Assembly: GCA_018417955.1 (NCBI GenBank)
Contig: JACTVC010000001.1
Location: forward strand, 2,232,001-2,296,000
DNA length: 64,000 nt
From: Laccaria trichodermophora
Taxonomy: Eukaryota; Basidiomycota; Agaricomycetes; Agaricales; Hydnangiaceae
Direction: 5' to 3'
Part shown: piece after piece, positions 9,024 through 19,990 of the stretch
Position numbering within the stretch: the stretch's first letter is position 1
How the letters are laid out: every line of letters begins with the position of its first letter
Program-made: the position numbers and the translations under genes
Notes under the pieces: generated by a model
What the model saw: the letters and a program-made list of their open reading frames with translations, nothing else
Told to the model about the DNA's origin: nothing
The model's database searches: none

Positions 9024-12000
9024 CTACTGCAACCTCTTCCTCTTTTTATACTCGAGAAGAATCTTGGGAGCATTCTTCAAATTGCTTTCTGGTTCCCACG
9101 TTTCGTCAGAGTATCCTTTCCATTTTACCAGATAATGGTATCTTTTGCCTCGTTTTCTGTGATCTCTGATTGAATCTACTTTGTATTCCTCTTCTCCTTC
9201 GATAAGGTCAGGAGGGGGTTCAGGGAAGTTCTTTCCGTGAACATCGGTTTCGTGATATGGGGTAAGAAGTTTTCCATAAAACACGTTGTGTATCTTCCAT
9301 TGAGGTGGAAGTTTGAGTTTGTACATTACTGGCCCCATGACTTCTTCAATTTTGAAAGGTCCTTCGCATAATGAATCCATCTTTGGGAACTTGTGGCCTT
9401 TGTTGAGGTGTTGCCCATCTAACCATACTGAGTCTCCTTTATCAAATGGAGGAGAGTTTTTCTTTGACTGTTTAATTTGAGCTTGTCGTGCCAGTTCGTG
9501 TGTGGCTCGAGCATTGTCTCTTATCTTTAAGAGTTCCGATAGTCTCCTTTCGACTGTAGGGACATTCATCTTTGAGAATGCTGTTGGGACTCCGGTAGGT
9601 TCGTATCCTAGCATAAGGTAGAATGGGGTTTGTTTTGTAACAGAATGGGGTCGTCCATTGTATGAAAATTTGGCGATAGGGAGGTTCTTATCCCATTCTT
9701 CTGGAATTTTCTTGCAGAATATTCTGAGATATGTTTCGAGTTCTCGATTTACTCGTTCTGTTTCTCCATCTGTTTCAGGATGGTATGCGGTACTGATTCA
9801 TTGTTTGATTCCACAAAGTTTCATTAGACTCCGATAGGTCTTTGAAACAAAAAGGGGATCTCAGTCTGATATGATGTCATCTGGTATTCCAAACCTCTTG
9901 AAGGTATGATCGAAATGAAGTTCGGCAGCTTCTAGGGCAGTTAATTCTTTATTGGTTGGTATGAAAATTACCCCCTTTGTAAGGCCATGGTCTACCACAA
10001 CCATTATGCAGTCATGGCCTCATTTCGTCTTTGGTAATCCTGATATGAAATCTTGGGATATCATCTGAAAGGGTCGTGTCACTGTGGATTTAATCGGCTG
10101 GGTCGGCGGTTGTGTTGGGTGTGTATTTACTTTGTTTTGTTGACAGGTAGCGCATCCTGCAACATATTCATATACAAAGTGGCATAACCTTGGCCACCAG
10201 TAATGTCTTTGCACCATTTCTAGGGTGGTGTCTCTTCCAGGGTGTCCGGTCATTGGCGAATCGTGAAATCCTTGTACGATAAGCTTCCGTATTTCGTTGT
10301 TATCAGGAATATAACAATGATCTTGATAGAAAAGTTTTCCATCTTTTATTTTCCAATCGAAAAGGCTTGATTTGATCGGTGGGATTCCTTTCATAGAGAG
10401 AACATCTGATATGTTCTTTACTAATTCATCTGATTTTGTTGATGATTCAATCATCTTTGCAAGTTCAATATTTATGAGTTTGATGAATATCTTGTCTGGA
10501 AGTAGGATAAGGTTTTCGTTGTCATCGTCATTATCTGGGACGTGATCTGGTTGTCTAGATAGGGCGTCGGATTGGATCATTCTGGATCCAGGGACGTGAA
10601 TTAATTGAAGATTAAACCTTGAAAGGTATAAACTCCATCTAGCTTGTCGGCGATTCAGTTTCTGTGTCTTTCAGAAGTATGTCAGATTCTTGTGATCTGA
10701 AAATACTGTTACGGGGTGTGGGCTTTCTTCTAGAAAGTGTCTCCATGTTTCTAAGGCTCGTATGATGCCTAGAAGTTCTCTGTCATATATGTCATAGTTT
10801 CTTTCGGTTGGAGTGAAACTATGGGAGATGTAGCCACATGGCTTCAAATCTCCGTTTGTATCCCTTTGTCGGAGAACGGCTCCTGTAGCCCATTTGGATG
10901 CATCTGATTCAACATAGAACGGTTTTGTTGGATCAGGGATGATTAGAACGGGTTTTTCTAGAAATTTCTTCTTTAAGTTTTCAAAGGCTGTCTGGCATTC
11001 TTGTGACCATTCGAAAACTTTTGTCTTCTTTGTTAGTTCGTTCAGAGGTTTGGCGGTTTCTGTGTAGTTGCCAATGAATCTTCAATAGAAGTTGCCAAAT
11101 CCTAAAATGATCTGATGCCTTTTACATTTTTCGGTTGAGTCCAGTCTTGAATTCCAGCTAACTTTGTTGGGTCCATGGAGATTTCATTTGGCCTGATAAT
11201 GAAACCTAGGTATTCGACTTCTTTTGCATTGAAAACACATTTTTCTGGTTTAAGGAATAAATCCTTTTCTTCTAATCTTGTTAGGACTTTCTCAGTTCGT
11301 TCATTCTGGTATTTGGGGTCTTTGGAGAATATAAGAATATCGTCGAGATAGATCAAAACCCATCCTTGGGCGATCATATCAGCAAAGTAGTCATTCATCA
11401 TGGCTTGGAATGTTGCGGGTGAATTGGTCATTCCAAAGAACATTACTGTTGGTTCGAATAATCCTCTTTTAGTGATGAAGGCACCTTTCCATTCATCACC
11501 CTGTTTAATTCGGATGTTATTGTATCCCCATCAGATATCTAGTTTTGTAAAGATCGTAGCTCCTTGGAGCTTGTTTAAGAGATCGTCGATAGATGGGAGG
11601 GGATATGCGTTCTTGACTGTGTAATCGTTTAGATAATGATAATCTTGACAGGGTCTCAGTGCTTTGCTGTCTTTCTTGGATACGAAGAAGGGTGAAGCTT
11701 GGGGTGAATTCGATTGTCAGATGAATCCTTTTTTTAGGTTATCATTGATGAACTTGTTCATCTCTTCTTCTTCTTTTTGTCCTAATGGATAAAGTTTCGC
11801 TCTCTTCGGTATGAAGTCCGGTTTGAGATCTATCCTATGATCCCATGGTCTTGATTCGGGGAAACGTTCTGATGCTTCCTTTTCGAATACTGATCTGAAG
11901 TGGTGGTATTCTTTTGGGACTAGTTCCTCGAAAGTTTTCTCTTCTTTCAATTCTTCTTTGTGTGCAAGACTTTGCGATATGGAAGTCTTGGCTCTGATTA

Positions 12001-12781
12001 TTATATCTGAATCAATCTGGATAGGTTGATTCAGGGGTTCTTTCCATTTGGGTGTCATTTCTATAGTTTCTCCCTGGAGATATGCAGTGATGAGAACTCC
12101 TTCTGATTTGTCTTCTTCATCGTCTTCTGTGTCAGGTACTAGGGCTGGCATGTCTTCATATTCATCGGGAAGTTCATTCACTGCTATGAGGATGGCTTCT
12201 TCATCATCTGCTAATCTTTCAAATTTTGGGGTTGCGTCTTCGTCAGGTACCTCTTCTATAGAGACCATTGATTGTTTCCTTTTGATCTTTCTGTCAGGGA
12301 TGTTTCGTAGTTGATCTGTGAAAGCTTCTTTTGATGCCATCTTTTCGTGTTCTAATTCTATTCCTCTGATTTGGAATTCTTTGAGTATCGCTTGTTTTAT
12401 ACTCAGTTTCTTTATCCTATCAGGGATGATTTTGATGGTCTTCTTCGTCCAGTCTACTATGGGATTGATCTTGTCTAACCATGGTAGTCCAAGGATTATG
12501 TCTTCTTTTCCTAAGTTGGAAATTAAAAATCGGGTGGATTTTACTTTTCCATCGATTTTTGTTGGGAGTCGGGTATGAAACCTAATAGGTCCATTCTTGT
12601 TCAGGCTTTCGTCTACATTTGAGACTTGGATTTCCTTATCCAATCTTAAGAGCGGGAGTTGGTGTTTCTTTGCGAATCGTTCGTCCATAAAAATTCCTTG
12701 AGCGCTGCTGTCGATAAGTGCTTTTGTTTTGACGATTTTCTCTCCATTAATGATCTTTGTGTCAATGCGCATCGATTTCAA
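9024..12781 (-). pseudogene. Gypsy pol: protease, RT, RNase H, integrase, chromodomain (degraded)
   Basis: Read from 12781 downward, the order is: retropepsin (ALIDSSAQGIF, with Ser where the active site DSG has Gly); a linker; reverse transcriptase (HRIDLKPDFIPKRAKLYPLG, MFFGMTNSPATFQAMMN, and the catalytic YLDD near 11360); RNase H (about 10950-10620, ending SRMIQSDALSRQPD); integrase with the HDSPMTGHPGRD and CATCQQNK zinc-binding part; and a C-terminal chromodomain (YHYLVKWKGYSDETWEPESN). Seven TGA codons break the frame, at 11717, 11531, 11082, 10671, 10020, 9861 and 9798. A one-base loss in a T run near 11104 adds a frameshift, giving a TAG. The frame is otherwise clear, so this is a recognisable but inactive pol. 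Confidence 0.93.
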
Positions 12782-12861
12782 ATCATCGTTAGGTACACTT
12801 CGAACTTTAAGAGCTTTGATAGAGAGTCCTTTAGAAGGTCTAGATGTCGTTACTAGCCTTC

Positions 12862-14148
12862 TTAATGAAAATCCTTATTTTCATCGTCATCATCTGATTC
12901 TTCTTTGGCTGATTTGTTTGGATCATTATCCAAGGATTCTAAGAAAGCAATCTTTGCTTTTTCTAACCCTTCGCCTTTTAGATCGGCCATGATGGCACGG
13001 ACTCTATATGCGGCATCTTTTCCTTTAGCTGGAGGTGGCATGATAGCTTTATATGGAGTGGATGCAAGCTTCTTGGAATTGGAACTATTTCCTTTTTCAG
13101 AGTTAAGGGCGGGATTAGTCGCATGGTCACGAGATATGTGTCCCGTTTGTCCACATTGAAAACATTTCCCTTTCTTCATATATTCATTTCATTGTTTGAT
13201 GGTTAGTCTGTCAATATCCATGGCGTCTGGATCTCGAGTTCTCAGGGTGTATGTGGTTCGTTGAGCTGGGCGGTTAGGTTGCCAGGTCATGACTTTGTCT
13301 TGCCAGAGCTGTGTCTGGTAGTATGATTGTTTGAATGCTCTAGTGTCTTTCTTTATGTCTTTGTATTTCCTTGGTACATCTTTCTGTTGTGTGATCTTGT
13401 TTCGTAAAGAAGGATGTAATCCTCTTAAAAATGCGCTTGCGAGCATTTTCTCTTCCATACTGTATCCTGCTCTGCTTGCTAACGATTCAAAGTCGATGAT
13501 GTATTTCTCCAGATCTCCTCGTCTGTGTTTGAGAACGGAGAGGTCAACTACTGCTCTGTCTTCTGTTCTTCTTGGATCGAATGTTTCTTCTAATACTTTC
13601 TTGAATTCTGCCCAACTTAGGCCTGGTCGTAGACCTTTGGGTTTCATATGTTTGTCGATAAAATGAGTAGCCCATTCTGTGGCTTTTCCTTCTGTCATAA
13701 AACTGAGTGCAAAATTAATTGCTAATTCAGGTGTCGGGAAGAGCTGTTCATTTGCTCTCATAAATGATTCGACCATTCTGATCCACAATTTATATTTCGC
13801 TTCATCTCCATTATAGTCTTTAGGAGGTCGGCATCTGTCGGATCCTTTTCCACTTGCGGGTACTGGGTATAGGTCGGTTGTTCCTTGTGGAAGTGGGTTA
13901 ACGACTGCTGGTGGTGTGTTCGGCATTTCTGGTTCTATCGGTGTGTCGCTTTGTCTAGGAGTTCCAGGTACTGCTGGTGACTCGGGATATGGGTTTAATG
14001 CGAATGTGTTAAACTGTTTGGTTATCTGGTTATTTTCATCAGTAGGTGTAATACCTAGATTGGATAAATCTATAGGCGTAAATGCTGGTGTTGGGATGAT
14101 CGGTTCTAATAACGGTTGTACACTTCTACTGGGTGTTCTGGTGATCAC
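12862..14148 (-). pseudogene. Gypsy gag with CCHC-type knuckle (one TGA)
   Basis: The first part (14148-13192) is a Ty3-type gag core: SFMRANEQLFPTPELAINFA, then TEDRAVVDLSVLKHRRGDLE, then EKMLASAFLRGLHPSLRNKI. A TGA at 13189-13191 interrupts it, and the same frame continues to 12862 with the nucleocapsid knuckle CFQCGQTGHISRDH, in which the last Cys is His. The ORF probably begins further upstream, since 14148 is not an ATG. pol follows in another frame, about 80 bases on. Confidence 0.88.
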
Positions 14149-14633
14149 TGGTGATCCTCTGGGTGTGGTTCGTCTGCTGTAGGATGATGTTGATGGTCCT
14201 GGACCTGTTATTCGTGTATATCTGCTTGTAATCGATACAGGTGTTACTGTTCCTGTTACTGGTGTCTGTGATGCAGGGGGACTGTTATCCTCGTCTGCGC
14301 TTTCGTACTGTTCTTCACCGGATGTGAAGGGTCTTGGTTCAGGTTCTGATTCTGAGCTTTCTGCTGGTGCTCTTAATCTCCAACAACTCGACTCTCCTTG
14401 AGTAGCCGTGGTTTCTTCAGGTGGAAGGCGATTCTGGTGCGCCTTTTAGTAATTCGATGATGTCTTTGATTCTTTCGTTATATTCTCTGATGAGGCTTAT
14501 AACGTCTTCGATTCTAATGTTATACTCTTCAATAAGATGTATGGTTCTTGTTATGTTGTCCAGTTTGTCTGATTTCTTGTTTCAGGTAGAGGGCGGTGAT
14601 GCGCCTTCTGTTCTGGGATAAGCTTGAACCTTT
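14149..14633 (-). other. 5' part of gag and leader of the gypsy element
   Basis: On the minus strand this holds the likely N-terminal extension of gag (Ser, Pro and Thr rich) and the untranslated leader next to the 5' LTR. No separate gene is seen. Confidence 0.5.
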
Positions 14634-15033
14634 TGTTATGGTTGTTAAGCGTAACGAGCAGTTATTAAGCTTCAAGTTCGTTCGTCTTGTTATGTCCTCT
14701 TCTGAGATAGCGTAGTCTTTACTGTCAGTTTGTTATGACTGTGATAACGACACTACAGGGTTCCGCAATACTCTATGGCACACTGGCTCTAATAGAGATT
14801 CGGTATCATTTATAGTCATACGCTGACTAGGCCTGAGTTTATAAGTCTTCGGCGTTGAAGACTTATAAGTTCGTTCGAGATTTCAAAGAGACTCTAAGTC
14901 AAAAGACTATAGAGTTCGAGGACAATCTAAGTTCTGAGGGTCTGACTGAAGGTTGAACTAAGCTTGTATTGCCTAGGCTCAAGCTACCGAATACAAACGA
15001 AACAGTGCTACTTATATACTAAACAAAAAAAAA
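14634..15033 (-). repeat. 5' LTR of the gypsy element, first piece
   Basis: The segment starts TGTTATGG and matches 1505-1905 with many base changes. It stops in a run of nine A (15025-15033), where the 15034-18843 insertion begins. Confidence 0.9.
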
Positions 15034-17099
15034 CAGCCATGGATGTAGTTCTAGCCCTACAAGGTGTGCATTTGCCTTGCACGCCATTTGCCAACTGATG
15101 TGCATTGTTCCTTGTCTACTTTTGCTTGCATTCCACTCACCTTAAAAAATCACCCCCAGGGCAAAAATTTGTTTTTTTTTGGGTGAAATATCAAAATCTG
15201 GCATCAGATATGATAGAAAAATCAAAAATAGCTTGCTAATGTTTGAAATCTGTTCTATTTTTGGATCCAGCATGTTTGTGATATATAACAAATCTAAATA
15301 TAGCTCACATATGTTTTATGATATAAAATTCTTAGAAATGGTACACCCTGGATCAGTATTGATGGCTGGTATGTTTTCCTGTATCCTATGTATGTTTCTC
15401 TTGCCAAAAGAGCATCCAGATATGTTTTTTCCATGTCAAAATCCCTCTGAAAAGCTGCATTTCACCAGAATATTTCAGTTGTGATAATTCTCATTTTTCT
15501 CCTTCAAATTTAATGTTACAGCCACTCAGAGCTACCAAGTGATGTAGAAATATATTTCTGATTTTTTCCAAAAATTTCCACCTCAATCAGAGATGTGGAG
15601 ATGATGGATGCACAAGTCATGTTCCAGATGACCTTTTCCAAGTAACAAACAATTGTCAACAAAGCCAGCTTTTGAGAGGAAAATCATGGAAATGCATTTT
15701 GGAGGGTGTCATTGATATTATTGATTGTATCAAGCTCATATTTCCTCAGTTGCAACTTGTTTTTGACATATAATATGACTTATGGTATTTTTAATGAGCA
15801 GCACTTGGATGGATGGCTCAGGTTCCAGCTGGATGACATTGCCAAAGGCATTGTCAAATAGTTGCAAATAGTTGCCTCCCTGTGGCCAGATCCTCAAAAG
15901 GCATGCTATTCATTCTTTACACCTAAATTTATTGAAACATAGACATTCTGGTACTCTACAAGTAGAATACAGCCCCATTTTTCATGTTTCACGTTTATGG
16001 CGCCCTCGCAAGTAGATGGATGTGACGTAGTGAACTCAGATGACACGTTTGAAGCTTTAGACAAACAGATGCAAACTATTCAAACACATTAAAAACACCG
16101 GAAATACAACTGAAATTGAGCAAGGAGAGGAAGACAACATTACTCTGATAATGGTAGTACATCTTGGCATAATTTTTTTACAACTTTTACCTTGCACTTT
16201 CATCAGAAGTTGGCTAAAAGTTGCAGAGAAAGGAGTATTGTTTTTTCAAGATAAAAAACATATCACTCCAGCAATTTGTCATTGACAACCTGCCAGCTAT
16301 AGCCTACTAACACCTATAGCATAAGTGAAACAATATTAGGATAGGCATTGTTAAGTTTTGAGTTAAGTAACACACCTGAGAGTCTTGTTCCCATTTTTCA
16401 ATTTTCAGGAGGGTTTTAAAACATACAATTGTCCTGGCATACATTTCTCTGCTTGCCTAATACTCTGGGAATCAAATTCATATAACCTCAGCTAAAGTTG
16501 AATACCAGTATGAAATTATTGAGGGCTGTATTCACCTTGATAATAAAGGACTTGTTGTGAGAGTCCTCGAATAAAGTGTATTTTGTCTGATATAAACTAT
16601 ACTGTGTTCACAAAAATCATCCAATGGCCAAGAAATTTACATGGATACAGTAAAGCAGCTGAAAGTGCCGGAAACTCAGCTGTAGATTGAAGTTCGTCTG
16701 ACTTTTACTCCCTGCCTGGTAAATACATAGTGCTACCTATCTCAAATGTTAGTACTATTTCTGAGGACCTTCAAACACATTTTTCCATATTTCTTTGCCC
16801 TCAATACCGAATGCACAAGCAAGTGCACGCAATGTTCCTCCAGCGCTCGGCTTTTTCCGAGCGCGTTGATGGCTGGTTGAGCAGCCACATCGACAACACG
16901 TCGACGTCTCTGCCCAATCTCTGCCACTCCCCACATGCCTTTCACTCGCCCTTCCACTCTTTCAGTCTAGTGCCACTCCCACCAACTGTTCCTCAAGCCC
17001 ATGGCCTCACTTGAGTCGTCATCTATTGAACGACCCCCGACGTTTTCGCAGCCAACATAGCATGCAGAGGGGAAATAGGGACACGTTAGGAGGAGTACA

Positions 17100-18070
17100 C
17101 CTAAGTGTTCTCGGTGAGTCCTTGCTTTTTCCCTGATTTGTATTTCTGCTCACCCATCCCTTGCTTATTATAGTCCGACCTTCCCAACTCCCTTGGCTGC
17201 TCCAAAACTACCTCAGGGGCTCAGCGCTAATCTCCCATCCAGACCAACCCCACCTCAAACGCTCGACCAAAACTCCACATGACTTGGCTTCAACACAAAG
17301 ACAGACAACACGGCGACGGGTCGACAACGGCACTGCAACGACAACACGGATTCAATCTGCTTACCACCACACCCCGCGAACAACAACGGACCATGAACGC
17401 CCACCGCCCACGGATGGCGACGGGCGCCCACCACCACTACAACAACAACAACGGGCCACAAGTGCCCACCATCACCACCACAAAGGGCGACGATCGGCGC
17501 AGCATCACCAACCCAGGTGAGCACATATCCCCTCCCCCGCATTCCTATCATCACACACACAACCTGGGTGCCACATCACTGTCAGCGGTGTGGCAACCGA
17601 ACGACGAACAATGCCCATTTGTTGTTCGTCATCATCAGACCCACCCAACCCGACAACGGACAGCCAACACGACAACGGATGGCCAACACGACAACGGACG
17701 GCCACACGATGACGAGATGGGATGATGTCATCGGACAACGACGACATGGAAACGGAATGGTGGTACAACGACGACATGGAAACAGGACGGCGGTACAACG
17801 CCTGGGACAGCCTACACGCTGCCCCTGTGAGTTCATATATCCCCTCCCTCGCAATTCCTGTAATCACACACACACAGCCCAGGCTAGAGTGCAACAACCA
17901 ATCCATTGGACGACACAGGTCAACGACAACACGACAAAACACGGAACGGGGCAAAGACGACGACGATACGATGCCCAGGATGACGCGGTGGCCTTGCAGG
18001 ACGACTATGACGCGACTACGATGCAGGACGACAACAACATGGTGACAATGCAGGACGATAAGCAGTGAGC
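17100..18070 (+). repeat. GC-richer segment with repeated intron-like modules
   Basis: Three stretches begin GTGAG and end in AG or a C/A-rich tail (near 17115, 17518 and 17828). The last two share a C/T-rich core around ATCCCCTCCC and a CACACACA tail. Between them are CGACAAC-rich repeats with long but composition-driven open frames on both strands. It may be a captured gene fragment that has been tandemly amplified. Confidence 0.4.
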
Positions 18071-18274
18071 GTACAGCCGAGTTGCGGGTATGCCGAATTT
18101 GAGGGGCATACTCTTTTTTCACGAGGTCTTGAGAGCTGTGTATTGGCTGTGTACCCGCTTTTTGTTACAAATCTATATTCAGATTCCGTTTTGATTCTTT
18201 TTAGTGCTTTTCCCTGCATGTATGTCGTGTCGTAGAGTTGCTACTATTTTTTTTCAGTTGAATTCAATCTTGTT

Positions 18275-18700
18275 TACAGTTGTTTACCAACAGCGTCTAA
18301 GGCCCCAAAGTCATCCAAGAACGGTTTGTCGCATCCAGTGATTTCGGTCAGATTTGGTGGACAGAAACTATCTAGGACTGTCAGAACATTATCAAAAAAA
18401 TATATGGTAAAGTTTGAGCAGTTCTTTCTAGGAGAAACAACATTGTAAAGCATAAAGATCTCTCCAGAGTTCAAACTGTGCATTGTTGACAACTGTGTAC
18501 CAAAGGCATCAACAGGCCCAAGGTCATCCGAAACAGATCTGTTGCATCCAGCCCATTCCAGTCAGATTTGACAGAGGGAAACTATCTAAAAGTGTCAGAA
18601 CATTATCAAATATATATTTGGTAAACTTTCAGGTGTTCTTTCTAGGAGAAACAAAGCTGTAGGACATATATATCTCCTCAGAATTTGATTGATATATGTT
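18275..18700. repeat. Diverged tandem duplication of about 200 bp
   Basis: Two copies (about 18280-18485 and 18495-18700) share blocks such as CTGTCAGAACATTATCAAA / GTGTCAGAACATTATCAAA and TTCTTTCTAGGAGAAACAA. They have diverged by many point changes. Confidence 0.7.
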
Positions 18701-18843
18701 TACCAAAAACCTGCCCCAACAAATCCTAGGCCAAACCCAGGTGCCAATGCATGCTGCAGACCCCTGGCTTGAATGCATGGATAATGGCAAGGCATTAAGT
18801 GCAATAATGTGGGTGCCTAGGGCAACGACTACAGCCAAGGGTG

Positions 18844-19035
18844 AAAAAAAGAATATCGTACGATATCTAAAAAGTGGTATGATGTAAAGTCGTACGACAA
18901 AAGAAAGGAAAGTCGTATGATAAAAGAAATGAAGCCTGGGATGCGTGTCTAGAACTGTCCAGTATAGTCTAGATACATCTTAGGAATATGTAAGTGTCTG
19001 CGTGTGTTTATATAAAAGAAAAAGAGTCTGTAACA
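18844..19035 (-). repeat. 5' LTR of the gypsy element, second piece
   Basis: This resumes the LTR after the insertion and ends GTAACA, followed by the CCAGT target duplication. It matches about 1897-2123, with a deletion of part of the TACGATATAAAAAGTGG repeats present in the other copy. Confidence 0.9.
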
Positions 19036-19040
19036 CCAGT

Positions 19041-19759
19041 GGAGTATGTGATCGCTGTCGATGATTACTGCACTGCTCAGCTTCTCAGAGGTGATGTTGA
19101 TGATTCTCTACAATAGTGAGATAATGAGCAAATGCTTCTTCAATGGTTGAAGCAAAAGAATCGTCATTGTCTGGAATACCATCAAGCAGGTGGGTGTAAA
19201 TTCTAGATAGAGCAGTCGCCTTAGAAATCCATGATGATCTAAAGTTCTCAAGGATGGAGTTGCATGAAGCAAGGATGGCGTTTGCAGCTGGGAAATTCCC
19301 AGGCAAGCTCGGATCGTCTCGCTCGTCATCGTCCTGTCCAGGGTTTTGGTCTTGAATCTGAGGTTGGCCTTTGTGATGTAGTTTTTGACCTCCTTGACTG
19401 TGGTTCAGACCTTCAAGTTCATTCCCAAGAGCTGACTGAGATGGACCAGAAGGATTAGGAGTATTAAGGGTGTCATTGCTGGTAGACATAAGATAATTGA
19501 AGACTTGTCTGATGCAACTGTAGGTTGATAAGTAGTAAGCGCGAGCAAGAGCGATGTGGCTAAATATCTCGAGTGGGGAAAGAGGGAGGAAGGAAGAGAC
19601 AGAAATGTGCAATGTATGTAAATACTCCTTGTGGAGCTGGATTGCTGGTCTCCAAGGTGAGACCAGGTCATCTTGGGGAGAGGAGATGTGGTTTCGTCCC
19701 CAGACGCCCATGTGCCTTGTCATCTTGGGGAGAGGAGATGCGGTTTCATCCCCAGGCAC
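19041..19759 (-). pseudogene. N-terminal part of the disrupted retroelement ORF
   Basis: The likely start is the ATG at 19489 (residues MSTSNDTLN), although the frame is open upstream to 19759. A Gln/Asp-rich stretch is followed by FPAANAILASCNSILENFRS and a helical region. A TGA at 19085 ends the visible ORF. Past it the same frame stays open, crosses the gypsy target site CCAGT and continues into the C-terminal piece at 882-1499. The TGA stands where a CGA would be expected, like the pol stops. Confidence 0.6.
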
Positions 19760-19770
19760 CTGTGTGCCTC
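19667..19770. repeat. 52-bp unit repeated twice
   Basis: GTCATCTTGGGGAGAGGAGA begins at 19667 and again at 19719. The two units differ at a few positions. They lie upstream of the probable ATG of the disrupted retroelement ORF and may belong to its leader. Confidence 0.8.
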
Positions 19771-19990
19771 GATTAGACTATAGTAAACTAATTTTAAACT
19801 CGATGAAATGGTGCTGGTGGGCACGAGTCGGAGAATGAAAGGATATTTTTAAATCTGCTAAGTGTCCGGCAAAGGCCGAACACATCTCTTGAGACTCCGA
19901 TCTTGCTGCTCTCTGGCTGACAACCTCCGACAACGATATCATCTTGCCTACGTAACCCATAACTACCCAACACATTATACCCACCCCGCC

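Larger units (their letters stand above)
15034..18843. mobile_element. 3.8-kb non-autonomous element inserted in the gypsy LTR
   Basis: The insert divides the LTR exactly at its A-tract: nine A on the left (15025-15033), seven on the right (18844-18850), nine in the unbroken LTR copy, so a duplication of about 7 A is implied. Its ends form an imperfect inverted repeat of about 26 bp: CAGCCATGGATGTAGT on the left against CACCCTTGGCTGTAGT on the right, both followed after a few bases by GCCCTA. Inside, 15034-16980 is AT-rich without genes, 17000-18070 is a GC-richer segment with repeated intron-like modules, and 18275-18700 is a diverged tandem repeat. I see no transposase, so the superfamily stays open. 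Confidence 0.75.
1505..19035 (-). mobile_element. Chromodomain Ty3/gypsy retrotransposon with nested insertions
   Basis: LTRs starting TGTTA and ending TAACA lie at both ends, flanked by the 5-bp direct repeat CCAGT (1500-1504 and 19036-19040). In minus-strand order the element reads: 5' LTR (split by a later insertion), gag, pol, a third ORF, a polypurine tract (GGGGGGTAA, complement of 2124-2132) and the 3' LTR at 1505-2123. The integrase C-terminus carries a chromodomain, so it belongs to the chromovirus group of Ty3/gypsy. The two LTRs differ by many transitions and small indels, so this insertion is not recent. No tRNA-type primer site beginning TGG is visible next to the 5' LTR end at 14633; self-priming, as in the Tf1 group, is possible but untested. 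Confidence 0.93.

Noticed and set aside
9798..13191. TGA as a recoded sense codon in gag-pol
   Set aside because: No selenocysteine or readthrough context is seen, nuclear genes in the same window use TGA as a stop (ALDH7 and the dioxygenase), and a frameshift plus residue losses show ordinary decay.
17161..18122. Long frames of 119-205 codons in both strands
   Set aside because: Driven by CGACAAC/GTTGTCG-type repeats without stops; His, Thr and Asp or Val-rich products and no family motif.
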